The notes under the pieces are model-generated. The model saw only the letters and a list, made by a program, of their open reading frames with translations, did not search any database and was not told the DNA's origin. This document shows, in pieces, positions 41,413 to 50,253 of a DNA stretch of 64,000 nt (positions within the stretch are counted from its first letter, which is position 1; the number at the start of each line of letters is the position of its first letter). The stretch spans positions 1 through 64,000 of the forward strand of contig JAEXOR010000048.1 of NCBI GenBank assembly GCA_023439185.1, written 5' to 3'. The position numbers and the translations under genes are program-made. Source of the DNA: Bacillota bacterium. Lineage in GTDB: Bacteria > Bacillota > Desulfotomaculia > Desulfotomaculales > Desulfallaceae.

Positions 41413-42424
41413 TGGTGTACACTGCCAATGCATCAGTAACATTGTATTGCTCGGATTTGTGATCCCCTTTCGCACCGGCTGAAATCAGAATATATTCTTG
41501 TTTACCCACTTTGGCGAGACTCGCGAGACATAGACCGGCCTCGTTGGTATATCCAGTTTTCCCGCCTAAAATTTCCCCATCGATAATGTTTTGATTGTTG
41601 AGGTCTTCAAACATGGTACTGTAAAAGGTTATCCCGCCAGGGTGCTTATTCGTGGGGGGTGTGGAATGACGGGATGAAGTAAAAATCTCCCGGAAAGTAT
41701 CATTTTGCAAAGCATAGCTTAAAAGAATAGCCAGATCTTTGACTGTTGTGCAGTGGTTTACATTGTGCAGTCCGGTGGCATTTTCAAAATGGGTATTGTC
41801 CATACCAAGAGCTACCGCCTTTTGATTCATTATTTTTATAAAATTCTGCTCTGATCCCGCAATCTGATCAGCAAGTGCAATACAGCACTCCGCGCCGCTT
41901 GGCAGCATTGCTCCGTATAACAGATCGATTGCCCTGACCTGCTCACCCGGTTGGAAACCCGCCATTGATGCATCCGCTTCGTACAGCCCCTGAAACGTCG
42001 CATTGGTAAGTTTGATTTCTTCCCTCAAATCAGGTAATTCTTCTATCGCAACAATGGCTGTCATTATCTTAGTCAAAGAAGCAGGGTAGATTTTTTCTTC
42101 GCTATTTTTCTGCATCAGGATGGTATGATTTTTTAAACGGATCAGAATCGCATTAGGACTGTTCAGGTTATCGGGAGATATAGAAACAAAGGGATCGGGT
42201 TCTATCTTTGCCGGAGGAACCGGTGTTGTTTTATCGTCGGAAGAATCGGGTGTTATCTTTAAAGAAGAATATGACGCGGTTTTATCGTCATATTCTTTCT
42301 CAAAGATGTGCTGGTATCCTGGAATAATGATGGATTTATAAACAAAAGCAGCAATGACAACCAGCAACAGAAGTGCTACAAATCTGCGTATTCCTGTCTT
42401 TTTCTTTCTTACTCTTCGTGCCAT
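41399..42424 (-). CDS. Serine-type D-Ala-D-Ala carboxypeptidase (S11) of the van cluster
   Basis: 341 residues: a membrane anchor at about 12-29, a Ser/Thr/Pro-rich linker, then a penicillin-binding S11 domain. Active-site motifs are S116-L-T-K, SGA at 176-178 (normally SxN; the Asn is replaced) and KTG at 289-291. In van clusters a D,D-carboxypeptidase trims D-Ala from pentapeptides to lower vancomycin targets; VanY usually is a metallopeptidase, so this is a functional analogue. Its C-terminal codons come from copy C DNA. Confidence 0.83.
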   Translation of the reverse strand: MARRVRKKKTGIRRFVALLLLVVIAAFVYKSIIIPGYQHIFEKEYDDKTASYSSLKITPDSSDDKTTPVPPAKIEPDPFVSISPDNLNSPNAILIRLKNHTILMQKNSEEKIYPASLTKIMTAIVAIEELPDLREEIKLTNATFQGLYEADASMAGFQPGEQVRAIDLLYGAMLPSGAECCIALADQIAGSEQNFIKIMNQKAVALGMDNTHFENATGLHNVNHCTTVKDLAILLSYALQNDTFREIFTSSRHSTPPTNKHPGGITFYSTMFEDLNNQNIIDGEILGGKTGYTNEAGLCLASLAKVGKQEYILISAGAKGDHKSEQYNVTDALAVYTSIRK

Positions 42425-42494
42425 AATAAACCAGCTCCTTGTTCTGTGCTGATATTATTCAACTACAGAAGAAGGAGCGATGTTGGAATTCCAT

Positions 42495-42520
42495 CTTATG
42501 AACTGCTTAAGATTTTCTTA
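42495..42520 (-). promoter_or_regulatory. VanR-type operator upstream of the carboxypeptidase gene
   Basis: CTTA words at 42495, 42506 and 42517, exactly 11 bp apart, in the 93-bp gap between vanS and the carboxypeptidase. The same orientation relative to the gene as in copies A-C. The last word overlaps the vanS stop codon. Confidence 0.65.
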
Positions 42521-43657
42521 TGACGGAAGCATTATTGTAAAGGTAGTATTTTCCGGGTTGCTTTCCACAGAGATTGTTCCAGCGTGAGCCGTGACAATTT
42601 CTTGGGCGATTGCCAAACCCAGCCCTGCTCCACCGGTATTTGTGGAACGTGCAGTATCTAATCGGTAAAACTTTTCAAAAATAGTTTCCAGCTTTTCCCG
42701 CGGGATTGGATTTCCCTGATTAGTAAAAGTTATCACAATATTTTTGTCCTGCTGCCCGGCAGAAATATCAATGACGCTGTTTTCATAGCTATAGGCTAGC
42801 GCATTTTTCAGAATGTTATTGAACACCCGGGCCAGTTTGTCGGCATCTCCCCACAGAGTAAGGCCGTCAGGCACATTGACGGACACCTGCTTTTCCTGTG
42901 GAGTCAGCATGGGATAGAATTCATCGGCCATCTGCTGGAGCATGAACAGTAAATTGATTTTTTCTTTATTCAAAACAATCGTTTGCAGATTAAATCTTGT
43001 GATCTCAAAAAACTCATTGATAAGCTGTTCCAACCGATATGCTTTTTCCAAGGTAATACCAACGTATTTGGCCTTCTGTTCAGGCGGCATATCAGGAGCT
43101 TCATCCAGAAGACTTAAGTATCCAATAACGGATGTCAGAGGTGTCTTTATATCATGAGCCAGGTAAACCACCAAATCATTTTTGCGCTGCTCGGCACCAA
43201 GCGCGGCTTTCTTTTGTTTTTCCAAGTTGTTTTTTATCTGATTAAGCTTATTTTCCATAAAATCCAATTCCGGCGATAATGTAATTTCTGCATCGGATTC
43301 CTCAGTAAGTTTATCCATTCCAGCGCTGATTTGATCAAAATATTTGGTGAACCAAGAAACAGAAAATCGAAAAAGGATCACTAAAAATATTAGGATTACA
43401 ACAAAAAGAATCATGTCCATATTGTTGCGGATCACCAACTGATAGATCATCTGTGCGTCCGAATTGTTAAAATGAAAAGCGTTGACTAAAAATCGAACAA
43501 TACGATCTCCGATCTGTCCACGCAGGATATAGCGCAATAGATAAACAATCACAGCGGCGGCAGCTGTAATCAGAAGCATTTGAAAAAATACTTTTCCTTT
43601 TAATTTTGTATAATCATTTCTTCTTTTATCTCTCTCACTTTTCGATTTTATAACCAA
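42518..43657 (-). CDS. VanS-like sensor histidine kinase
   Basis: 379 residues. Two membrane helices (about 26-46 and 81-101) enclose a short extracytoplasmic loop. HisKA motif LAHDIKTPLTSVIGYL, N box NILKNALAYS, and a G2 box GGAGLGLAIAQEI. A G1-box segment typical of ATP binding (DNGxGI) is not well conserved (ITFTNQGNPIP), as is usual for VanS of vanG type. It overlaps vanR by 23 bp. Start TTG at 43657 after a G-rich site. Confidence 0.85.
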   Translation of the reverse strand: MVIKSKSERDKRRNDYTKLKGKVFFQMLLITAAAAVIVYLLRYILRGQIGDRIVRFLVNAFHFNNSDAQMIYQLVIRNNMDMILFVVILIFLVILFRFSVSWFTKYFDQISAGMDKLTEESDAEITLSPELDFMENKLNQIKNNLEKQKKAALGAEQRKNDLVVYLAHDIKTPLTSVIGYLSLLDEAPDMPPEQKAKYVGITLEKAYRLEQLINEFFEITRFNLQTIVLNKEKINLLFMLQQMADEFYPMLTPQEKQVSVNVPDGLTLWGDADKLARVFNNILKNALAYSYENSVIDISAGQQDKNIVITFTNQGNPIPREKLETIFEKFYRLDTARSTNTGGAGLGLAIAQEIVTAHAGTISVESNPENTTFTIMLPS

Positions 43658-44333
43658 CCCCCCAAACCGTTTTGATATATTTAGGATGCTCTGCGCTGTC
43701 GTGCATTTTTTCCCTTAGATGTCGGATATGAACCATTACCGTATTATTGCTGTTGGTGAAATACTTATCTCCCCATACCTTATGGAACAATTCCTCCGAA
43801 CTGACCACCCGTCCGCGATTGGAGCAAAGGACCCGAAGAATTGAAAACTCTGTAGGAGTGAGAGATAGCTTTTTCTCATTCAGCGTACATTCATGGGTAT
43901 CCATGTCCAATACCAAGCCGGAAAAGGCAATCAAGTGTTCTTCCTGGTTTGGCTCCGCAGCATTATATTTGGTAAATCTCCGGAGCTGTGCCTTGACACG
44001 GGCAACAAGCTCCAAAGGCCGAAACGGTTTAGTGATATAGTCGTCCGCACCTAATGTCAGCCCGGTAATTTTATCAATTTCTTCTTCTTTAGCAGTCAGC
44101 ATGATCACAGGGAAATTATGTTTTTTCCTAATTTTCTGGCAGAGAGTAAAGCCATCAATATCCGGCAGCATGACATCAAGTATCGCAAGCTCTAACTGTT
44201 CCGACTCAACACATCGGAACGCGTCTTGACCGTTATAAAACTTGTATATTGTAAAACCTTCATTTTTTAAATAAACTTCAATTAGATCCGCGATGGACTG
44301 CTCATCGTCTACAACCAAAATATTGATGCTCAT
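43635..44333 (-). CDS. VanR-like response regulator
   Basis: 232 residues from the ATG at 44333. OmpR family: acidic pocket DDEQ, phospho-aspartate in LAILDVMLPD, lysine in ITKPFRPLEL, and a winged helix ending NNTVMVHIRHLREKM and VWGVGYKIEK. Sequence character and neighbours place it with VanR of vanG clusters. It is the best candidate to bind the 11-bp-phased sites found in five spacers of the island, including its own promoter. Confidence 0.87.
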   Translation of the reverse strand: MSINILVVDDEQSIADLIEVYLKNEGFTIYKFYNGQDAFRCVESEQLELAILDVMLPDIDGFTLCQKIRKKHNFPVIMLTAKEEEIDKITGLTLGADDYITKPFRPLELVARVKAQLRRFTKYNAAEPNQEEHLIAFSGLVLDMDTHECTLNEKKLSLTPTEFSILRVLCSNRGRVVSSEELFHKVWGDKYFTNSNNTVMVHIRHLREKMHDSAEHPKYIKTVWGVGYKIEK

Positions 44334-44424
44334 AAGTTCTATCCCTTCTTCCTGCTTAAACACTCATTATTATAGTACTGCAAAAATAGTACTGCAAAAC
44401 AAAAATTTATATCATAATAATTTT

Positions 44425-44461
44425 CTTATGAAAACCTTAAGGTTTTATTAATATCGGCTTT
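44425..44461 (-). promoter_or_regulatory. VanR-type operator upstream of vanR
   Basis: CTTA at 44425 and 44436, ATTA at 44447 and CTTT at 44458: four words with exact 11-bp spacing, about 90-125 bp before the vanR start. Suggests autoregulation. Confidence 0.6.
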
Positions 44462-44619
44462 AATCTATTTCCCATACGAATATAAAGGACTGCCATATGA
44501 AATGTAATTCTTTCATAGGCAGCCCAAATAGAGGTGTGTCCCCTGACCGCTATTGTCGTTCGCCAAGGAAATAAAAAAACGCCCGGAGTGGTTTGTTAAA
44601 AACGGCGGTTTCCGGTTCG

Positions 44620-44910
44620 CTACCAGGCGCGGTCCGGAACTCCGCCGTGCATTTCACCGCCGCGGAGAATATTGGTCAAATCCACCAGAATGACGTCAAT
44701 ACCGATTTTTTTGATCTTTTGCCACGGCACCACCACTTCTTCCTCCCGGCCCAGGATCCCCATAAGCCGGCCCCCGCCGTAACCCGGCAGAATGATAGCG
44801 TTAATCCGCCCTTCCTCCAGATCAATGTCTATATCCTTGATGGGACCGAGACGGCGTCCGTCGGCCACGTTAATCACTTCCCGCATGCGCAGGTCGGAGA
44901 TTCTAACCAC
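44620..44910 (-). CDS. ylmC: YlmC/YmxH family sporulation protein (PRC-barrel)
   Basis: 96 residues from a GTG at 44910 behind GGGAGGTG. The PRC-barrel core MREVINVADGRRLGPIKDIDIDLEEG is characteristic, followed by PWQKIKKIGIDVILVDL. The family follows sigG in most spore formers and its role is unknown. This marks the end of the conserved dcw-sigG block; the van island follows. Confidence 0.92.
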   Translation of the reverse strand: MVRISDLRMREVINVADGRRLGPIKDIDIDLEEGRINAIILPGYGGGRLMGILGREEEVVVPWQKIKKIGIDVILVDLTNILRGGEMHGGVPDRAW

Positions 44911-44965
44911 AATAAAGCACCTCCCATAGCATTATATGAGAGGCGCCGGTGATTCTGAACTTTAA

Positions 44966-45145
44966 TTACAGACAAGTTGGGGTTACTCCCCGCAGCGGCC
45001 CGGGCTCAATCGGGCGGGTAAGGTTATGACTGTTATAGGCCCGGATGGCCCCTCCGTCGTCCTGCCCGGGATGACCGTAAACAGGTCCGGTTAATAACAG
45101 CGCCGCCGTAAGGACCAAAACCGCGACGGCTTCCCTGGGACGCAT
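44966..45145 (-). CDS. Small exported peptide (hypothetical)
   Basis: About 59 residues from the ATG at 45145 behind GGGGGGTGG. Residues 5-25 form a signal peptide (AVAVLVLTAALLLTGPVYG), leaving a mature peptide of about 35 residues with no known motif. Located between sigG and ylmC. No family recognised; could be a chance frame. Confidence 0.4.
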   Translation of the reverse strand: MRPREAVAVLVLTAALLLTGPVYGHPGQDDGGAIRAYNSHNLTRPIEPGPLRGVTPTCL

Positions 45146-45195
45146 ACCGCCACCCCCCGCAGCCGTAAGACAGAGGTCCAAAGCCTATAAACTCC

Positions 45196-45230
45196 GGACT
45201 TTCGACTTTCGACTTTTGACTTTCGACTGT
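45196..45230. repeat. Period-7 GACTTTC array after sigG
   Basis: Five units of the form GACTTTC/GACTTTT directly after the sigG stop codon. First of five similar arrays in the dcw-sigG region. Confidence 0.85.
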
Positions 45231-45231
45231 T

Positions 45232-46005
45232 TTAAATATGCTTGCGCATATGGCTCAGGGCCGCCTTTTCCAGACGGGATACCTGGGCCTGGGAAATACC
45301 GATTTCGTCGGCCACTTCCATCTGGGTTTTGCCTTCAAAAAACCGCAGGGTCAGGATCAGCTTTTCCCGGTCGCTTAACCTGCGCAGGGCGTCCCGGATG
45401 GCGATGCCCTCCAGCCAGTTGGCGTCCAGGTTTTTGTCGTCCCCAATCTGGTCCATGACAAAAATCGGGTCTCCGCCGTCATGGTAGATAGGCTCAAACA
45501 ACGATATGGGTTCCTGAATAGCGTCCAGGGCAAACACGATGTCTTCCCTGGGCATTTTCAGCTCGCTGGCAATCTCGTTGACGGAAGGCTCGCGGGAGTG
45601 CTTGTTGACCAGGGTGTCACGCACCTGCAGCGCTTTATAGGCTACGTCCCGCAGGGACCGGCTCACCCGGATGGGGTTGTTGTCCCGCAGGTAGCGTCTG
45701 ATTTCACCGATGATCATTGGTACCGCGTAAGTAGAAAATTTAACGTTCTGGGAGAGGTCGAAATTATCGATGGCTTTCATCAGGCCGATGCAGCCCACCT
45801 GGAAAAGATCATCCACGTATTCGCCGCGGTTGGTGAAACGTTGGATTACGCTGAGCACCAACCTCAGGTTGCCCTTGATCAGCCGGTCGCGGGCGGTGGC
45901 CTCGCCGCCATGCATTGCCAGGAACAGTTCTTTCATCTGGGCGCCGGTAAGTACCGGAAGCTTGGACGTATTTACACCGCAGATCTCCACCTTGTTGACC
46001 AGCAT
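45232..46005 (-). CDS. sigG: Forespore sigma factor SigG
   Basis: 257 residues. Region 2 has LVLSVIQRFTNRGEYVDDLFQVG and KFSTYAVPMIIGEIRRYLRDNN; region 4 ends SDREKLILTLRFFEGKTQMEVADEIGISQAQVSRLEK. Directs late forespore transcription after engulfment. The N-terminal VEICGVNTSKLPVLT is the SigG-type start rather than SigF. It follows sigE by 99 bp. Confidence 0.96.
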   Translation of the reverse strand: MLVNKVEICGVNTSKLPVLTGAQMKELFLAMHGGEATARDRLIKGNLRLVLSVIQRFTNRGEYVDDLFQVGCIGLMKAIDNFDLSQNVKFSTYAVPMIIGEIRRYLRDNNPIRVSRSLRDVAYKALQVRDTLVNKHSREPSVNEIASELKMPREDIVFALDAIQEPISLFEPIYHDGGDPIFVMDQIGDDKNLDANWLEGIAIRDALRRLSDREKLILTLRFFEGKTQMEVADEIGISQAQVSRLEKAALSHMRKHI

Positions 46006-46104
46006 GTGTCCCCCACCTTTGTACCCGGTATTTGCGACACTTCAACTTCATTATTACCCCGGGTATGCCGGTTTATACATTGTTTCGGAGGACACGGGAC
46101 TTTG

Positions 46105-46830
46105 TTATTCCATGCGGTTGATTTCCTTTTTCAACCGTTTGATGATCCGTTTTTCCAGCCGGGAAATATATGACTGGGAGATGCCCAGCAGGTCGGCGAC
46201 CTCTTTTTGAGTTTTTTCCCGGCCGCTGTTCAGCCCGAAGCGCAGTTCCATAATCGTCCTTTCCCGGCCATTCAGTTTCTGCAGGGCCAGGTATAAGAGC
46301 TTGCGGTCCACTTCCTCTTCAATATATTTATAGATGACATCGTTATCGGTGCCCAACACGTCGGAAAGCAGCAGCTCGTTGCCGTCCCAGTCTATATTCA
46401 GCGGTTCGTCAAAGGACACCTCGGTCCTGATCTTATTATTCCGCCGCAGGTACATCAGGATTTCATTCTCAATGCACCGGGAGGCGTAAGTGGCCAGCTT
46501 GATTTTTTTGGCCGGGTCAAAGGTATTAACGGCTTTAATCAACCCGATGGTACCGATGGAGACCAGATCCTCGATACCCACCCCGGTGTTCTCAAACTTG
46601 CGGGCAATGTAAACCACCAGGCGCAGATTTCTTTCAATGAGCACGCTGCGCACGGCGCTGTCCCCGGATTCCAGGCGGTGCATCAGGAATGATTCTTCTT
46701 CGATGGTCAGCGGAGGCGGCAAGGCTTCACTGCTGCCGACGTAATACACCCCCGGTCTTAACCCCAACCGCGACATTATTTTTGCCAGGGTCAGGCGGAT
46801 GACCAACTTAATTTTCCAGAACTGTTTCAA
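46105..46830 (-). CDS. sigE: Mother-cell sigma factor SigE (pro-form)
   Basis: 241 residues from a TTG at 46830 that follows GGAGGG at 7 nt; this matches the length of B. subtilis pro-SigE. The basic N-terminal pro-sequence (about 1-28) is removed by SpoIIGA, encoded 44 bp upstream. Regions 2 and 4 are intact (RKFENTGVGIEDLVSIGTIGL; GREKTQKEVADLLGISQSYISRLEK). Confidence 0.96.
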   Translation of the reverse strand: MKQFWKIKLVIRLTLAKIMSRLGLRPGVYYVGSSEALPPPLTIEEESFLMHRLESGDSAVRSVLIERNLRLVVYIARKFENTGVGIEDLVSIGTIGLIKAVNTFDPAKKIKLATYASRCIENEILMYLRRNNKIRTEVSFDEPLNIDWDGNELLLSDVLGTDNDVIYKYIEEEVDRKLLYLALQKLNGRERTIMELRFGLNSGREKTQKEVADLLGISQSYISRLEKRIIKRLKKEINRME

Positions 46831-46874
46831 TGTTTTTCCCTCCCCCGGCGGGCGCCGCATGGGGCGGCCCGGAT

Positions 46875-47798
46875 CTAATTGCTTATGTTGTCCAGCAAGG
46901 TCGGCGGAATCAATGCCCGGCAGGGTGTTTCTCCGTCCAGCCGGTCGCCGCAGAGCGCCACCACCACCCGGTTGGTCCGGTAGGTGTGCCCGCCCTGGAC
47001 CACCTCGACCCTGTCCGGCCGGAAAGCGACCAGCCAGCCGTGTTCCCTGCCCACGGACCGGTAAGGGATGATCCGGAAATGCCCGCCGGCAATTTCTTCA
47101 TTCAGTTCCCCCAACACCGCTGCGCCCTGATCCGGGCCATATTTATCCACAGACTCCCTGACCCGCGGGGAGAGTATTTCCTTCAGCGCCTCATATTCAG
47201 CAATCACCACCGGGTTGCCGGTCACCGGATCGCTCAGGCTGTTGCCGGTGTCCAAAAGTGCCGGCAGACGCACCGTCCGATCACCAAAACTGATCACCAG
47301 GTCCGACCTGAGCAGGGGCAGCATCAATCTTTTTCTCATCTGTCTCGGCGCAACCCGGCCCAGGGTCCAGAACAACACCGCTGAAATTACAATGCCGTAC
47401 CACAGATAAGCGTCCACCGCCCGCATAACGCCGGCCATTACCGACGCCTCGTATCTGTACTGCAGAAAACCGATGATTCCCTGCACGGCGCCGCCCAGCG
47501 CGAAGGTGCCCAAGTAAAAATATCCCAGCAAAACCGCGGCCTTGGCCGGCGGCCGGGGCAGAAAGGCGGCGGCCACCATGATTAACGAAGCCAGAAACTT
47601 ATATCCGGGCGCCAGAAGAATATGCCAGGCCGGAACAAAAAGCGCCAACGAGTAAAAGGCTCCCAGGAAGGCGCCGCCCAGCAGACGCCAGCGGTTATGG
47701 GACACGCCGCCCAGCCTGGCGGCGATCCAGAGGATCATATAGTTCATCACCAGGCTGCCGATAAACACCTGGTCCACGTATACCGTGTAGGTAGGCAT
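46875..47798 (-). CDS. spoIIGA: Sigma-E processing peptidase SpoIIGA
   Basis: 307 residues from the ATG at 47798. The N-terminal half has about five membrane helices (starting YVDQVFIGSLVMNYMILW); the C-terminal half is an aspartic-protease-like domain with the catalytic motif LLDTGNSLSDPVTG. It processes pro-SigE after a forespore signal. Located between ftsZ and sigE as usual. Confidence 0.94.
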   Translation of the reverse strand: MPTYTVYVDQVFIGSLVMNYMILWIAARLGGVSHNRWRLLGGAFLGAFYSLALFVPAWHILLAPGYKFLASLIMVAAAFLPRPPAKAAVLLGYFYLGTFALGGAVQGIIGFLQYRYEASVMAGVMRAVDAYLWYGIVISAVLFWTLGRVAPRQMRKRLMLPLLRSDLVISFGDRTVRLPALLDTGNSLSDPVTGNPVVIAEYEALKEILSPRVRESVDKYGPDQGAAVLGELNEEIAGGHFRIIPYRSVGREHGWLVAFRPDRVEVVQGGHTYRTNRVVVALCGDRLDGETPCRALIPPTLLDNISN

Positions 47799-47836
47799 AA
47801 TTGTCCCTGTTACTATTGAGATAGACCCTTGGAGCA

Positions 47837-47874
47837 AATAAAAAAGCCTCGGCTTAATTATACACGCCGGGGCT
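47837..47874 (-). terminator. Intrinsic terminator between ftsZ and spoIIGA
   Basis: On the minus strand AGCCCCGGC/GCCGAGGCT (one mismatch), with a 12-base loop, precedes TTTTTATT. It separates division genes from sporulation genes. Confidence 0.75.
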
Positions 47875-47919
47875 GGCAAAGTTTGTTATTAACTGTCAAT
47901 AGAATCCATTTTCCTTCGA

Positions 47920-48981
47920 CTATTTGCGACGCAAAAAAGCGGGGATGTCAAGCTCGTCATTGGAGGATACGGGCTTAATCTCCACCCCGCTATCGGCTTT
48001 TCTCGGTTTTTGTGGCCGGACCAAAATGCGCTGGTCAAAACCGGTGGCGATAACGGTGACTGTAATATCGTCTTCCATACGTTCATCAATTACGGCGCCG
48101 AAAATAATGTTGGCCTCGGGGTCGGCGGACTGGAAGATAATATCCGCCGCCTCGTTCACCTCGAACAGGCCCAGTGAACTGCCGCCGGTGATATTGAGCA
48201 GCACGCCTCTGGCGCCCTCAATTGACGTTTCCAAAAGCGGGCTGCTGATAGCCTGCTTGGCTGCCTCGGTGGCCCGGTTTTCTCCGTTGGACCGGCCGAT
48301 ACCCATCAGCGCGGAACCGGCTTCTTTCATAATGGTTTTTACATCGGCAAAGTCCAGGTTAATCAAACCCGGTACGGCAATCAGGTCCGATATGCCCTGC
48401 ACGCCCTGGCGCAGGATATCGTCGGCAATCCTGAATGCTTCCATGATGGAGGTATTCTTCTCCACCACCTGCAACAGCCGGTCATTGGGTATGGTAATCA
48501 GGGTATCCACTTTATCCTTTAGGGTTACGATCCCCGTTTCCGCCTGTTGAGCGCGCCTTTTACCCTCGAAGGTGAAGGGTTTGGTTACCACACCCACGGT
48601 AAGCGCGCCAAGCTGCTTGGCCACCTCGGCCACCACCGGAGCCGCGCCGGTTCCGGTGCCCCCGCCCATGCCGGCGGTGACAAAAACCATGTCCGCCCCG
48701 CGAAGGATTTGCTCAATATCTTCTCTGCTTTCTTCCGCGGCCTTTTGTCCGATATCAGGGTTGGCGCCCGCGCCCAGCCCCTTGGTCAACTTGGAACCGA
48801 TCTGGATTTTATTGTTGGCCAGGGCCATTTGCAAAGCCTGGGAGTCGGTATTGACCGAGACGAATTCCACCCCTTTTAAACCGGCGTTAATCATCCGGTT
48901 TACGGCGTTGTTGCCGCCGCCTCCAACTCCGATTACTTTAATATTGGCGTACTGGTCCAAATCTAGATCAAAATCAAGCAT
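47920..48981 (-). CDS. ftsZ: Cell division protein FtsZ
   Basis: 353 residues. Tubulin-like GTPase: IKVIGVGGGGNNAVNRM near the N-terminus, signature GGGTGTGAAP, T7 loop region with NLDFADVKTIM. The C-terminal tail ends LDIPAFLRRK, the peptide that binds SepF/FtsA-type anchors. It follows sbp by 150 bp. Confidence 0.98.
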   Translation of the reverse strand: MLDFDLDLDQYANIKVIGVGGGGNNAVNRMINAGLKGVEFVSVNTDSQALQMALANNKIQIGSKLTKGLGAGANPDIGQKAAEESREDIEQILRGADMVFVTAGMGGGTGTGAAPVVAEVAKQLGALTVGVVTKPFTFEGKRRAQQAETGIVTLKDKVDTLITIPNDRLLQVVEKNTSIMEAFRIADDILRQGVQGISDLIAVPGLINLDFADVKTIMKEAGSALMGIGRSNGENRATEAAKQAISSPLLETSIEGARGVLLNITGGSSLGLFEVNEAADIIFQSADPEANIIFGAVIDERMEDDITVTVIATGFDQRILVRPQKPRKADSGVEIKPVSSNDELDIPAFLRRK

Positions 48982-49131
48982 TCACAGGTGTCCTCCTTCT
49001 CGGGGCTCATTATCGTTAATTGATTATTCATATAAAAGACATTCCGGGCCATTCTTTCCTGCGCAGCCTAATATGTCATCCCTTACTTAAATCTGTAAAA
49101 TTCAACGTTAAACATTGATTCCCCTTTTTAT

Positions 49132-49494
49132 TTATTTAATTTTGTACTGTAAAATATAGCGGCGGATAATCGCTAAATTCTGGAACAGGCGAACACCAAA
49201 GGCCACCACAGCGGCCAGGTACAGGTCAATGCCCAGCCGGTCCCCCACAAAGGTCAGGCCCGCCGCCAGCAAAGTGTTGCTAAAAAAACCGGATACGAAG
49301 ATGCTGTTGTTGAACTTGTCCTCCATGGCGGCCCGGATACCGCCGAATACCGAGTCCAGGGCCGCCAGCGCGGCCACGGACATGTACTTGGCGTAATCCT
49401 GGGGTAAAAATACCGGGATGTTAAAGCCAATCAGTACCCCGACCCCCAGGCCAAGCACAGCCAGTAAGATTCCCATCCACATGTTCAGGTTCAC
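49132..49494 (-). CDS. sbp: Small basic protein (DUF1290)
   Basis: 120 residues with about three membrane helices (about 8-28, 35-50 and 66-85). Segments LGVGVLIGFNIPVFLPQDYAKYM and ALDSVFGGIRAAMEDKFN are typical of Sbp of Gram-positive dcw clusters. Function unknown; it accompanies DUF881 genes in many Firmicutes. Confidence 0.9.
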   Translation of the reverse strand: MNLNMWMGILLAVLGLGVGVLIGFNIPVFLPQDYAKYMSVAALAALDSVFGGIRAAMEDKFNNSIFVSGFFSNTLLAAGLTFVGDRLGIDLYLAAVVAFGVRLFQNLAIIRRYILQYKIK

Positions 49495-49501
49495 CTCTCG
49501 T

Positions 49502-49560
49502 GTCAGTCAAAAGTCCAAAGTCAAAAGTCTAAAATTTTCCGACCGTTGATTTTCGACTGT
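49502..49560. repeat. Period-7 GTCAAAA array between DUF881 and sbp
   Basis: GTCAAAA-GTCCAAA-GTCAAAA-GTCTAAA, then an opposite-strand portion TTTTCGACTGT, starting right after the DUF881 stop codon and filling the 68-bp gap. Confidence 0.85.
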
Positions 49561-49562
49561 TG

Positions 49563-50249
49563 TTAATTCCCGGTAAAAGCCGGCAACGCAAGTTCCTCAT
49601 GTTTTTCCACTGTAATCTCAATCCCCAGGTTTCGCAGGTACTCACCAAGCCCGCCCGGCAGTTCCAAAGCGTTGGCCAAGGCGTCGGGGTCGCCGATGGC
49701 CAGGACCTGGAACGGCGGCACCACCCTCTTGGTGTTGATGTTGATAAAGGGCGCGGCCAGCCTGATTTCGGTGGTAGCAATGATCCGCTGGCTATTGATG
49801 GAAATAGCTTCGGCGCCGCTCCCCCACAGTTCGTTAACCACTTTGAGCAGGTCTTCGGCGTAAATGATAAATACCCCGTTCCCAACACCATCTTCGGGAT
49901 TGTCCAGTACAACCTCCAGACCCGGACCGGTGACGGCAACCAGGCCGGCGCTCAGGCGCGCTTTTTCCAGCTCACCTTTCAGCGCCATGACCGCTTCGTT
50001 CTTACCCTGGTTCGCCTGCTCCAGTTTGTAATTAAGGTCACTGATTTCTTTATGCAGCGATTCCCTTTCCAGGTCGATTTGATTCAGTTCGTCCACTATC
50101 TCTTTGGCCCGGTCGGTGGAAATACCAACCGGCGCCCTGTTGACCACTCTGAATTGCACCGCCAGCATCACGCCCAGAAACAGGGCAACCAGCATTATGG
50201 ATACATAGCCGGTGGTTTTTCCGGTCATGAAATGGTCTCCTTCCGCCAT
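49563..50249 (-). CDS. DUF881 family membrane protein (second copy)
   Basis: 228 residues: an N-terminal membrane helix (about 8-28), a coiled coil (about 45-85) and the DUF881 domain (VAVTGPGLEVVLDNP, VVNELWGSGAEAISINSQRI, FQVLAIGDPDALANAL). Located extracytoplasmically. Four bp after the first copy. The role of this family in division or sporulation is unproven. Confidence 0.88.
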   Translation of the reverse strand: MAEGDHFMTGKTTGYVSIMLVALFLGVMLAVQFRVVNRAPVGISTDRAKEIVDELNQIDLERESLHKEISDLNYKLEQANQGKNEAVMALKGELEKARLSAGLVAVTGPGLEVVLDNPEDGVGNGVFIIYAEDLLKVVNELWGSGAEAISINSQRIIATTEIRLAAPFININTKRVVPPFQVLAIGDPDALANALELPGGLGEYLRNLGIEITVEKHEELALPAFTGN

Positions 50250-50253
50250 GTTA

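Noticed and set aside
44487..44525. Hairpin GGACTGCC...GGCAGCCC between vanR and ylmC
   Set aside because: Imperfect and without T-run or copies; could be an old repeat, but nothing supports a function.
47905..47915. AGTCGAA word near the ftsZ 3' end as a Spo0A box for spoIIGA
   Set aside because: Only 6 of 7 bases match, the distance to a -10/-35 pair is unsuitable, and no second box was seen.
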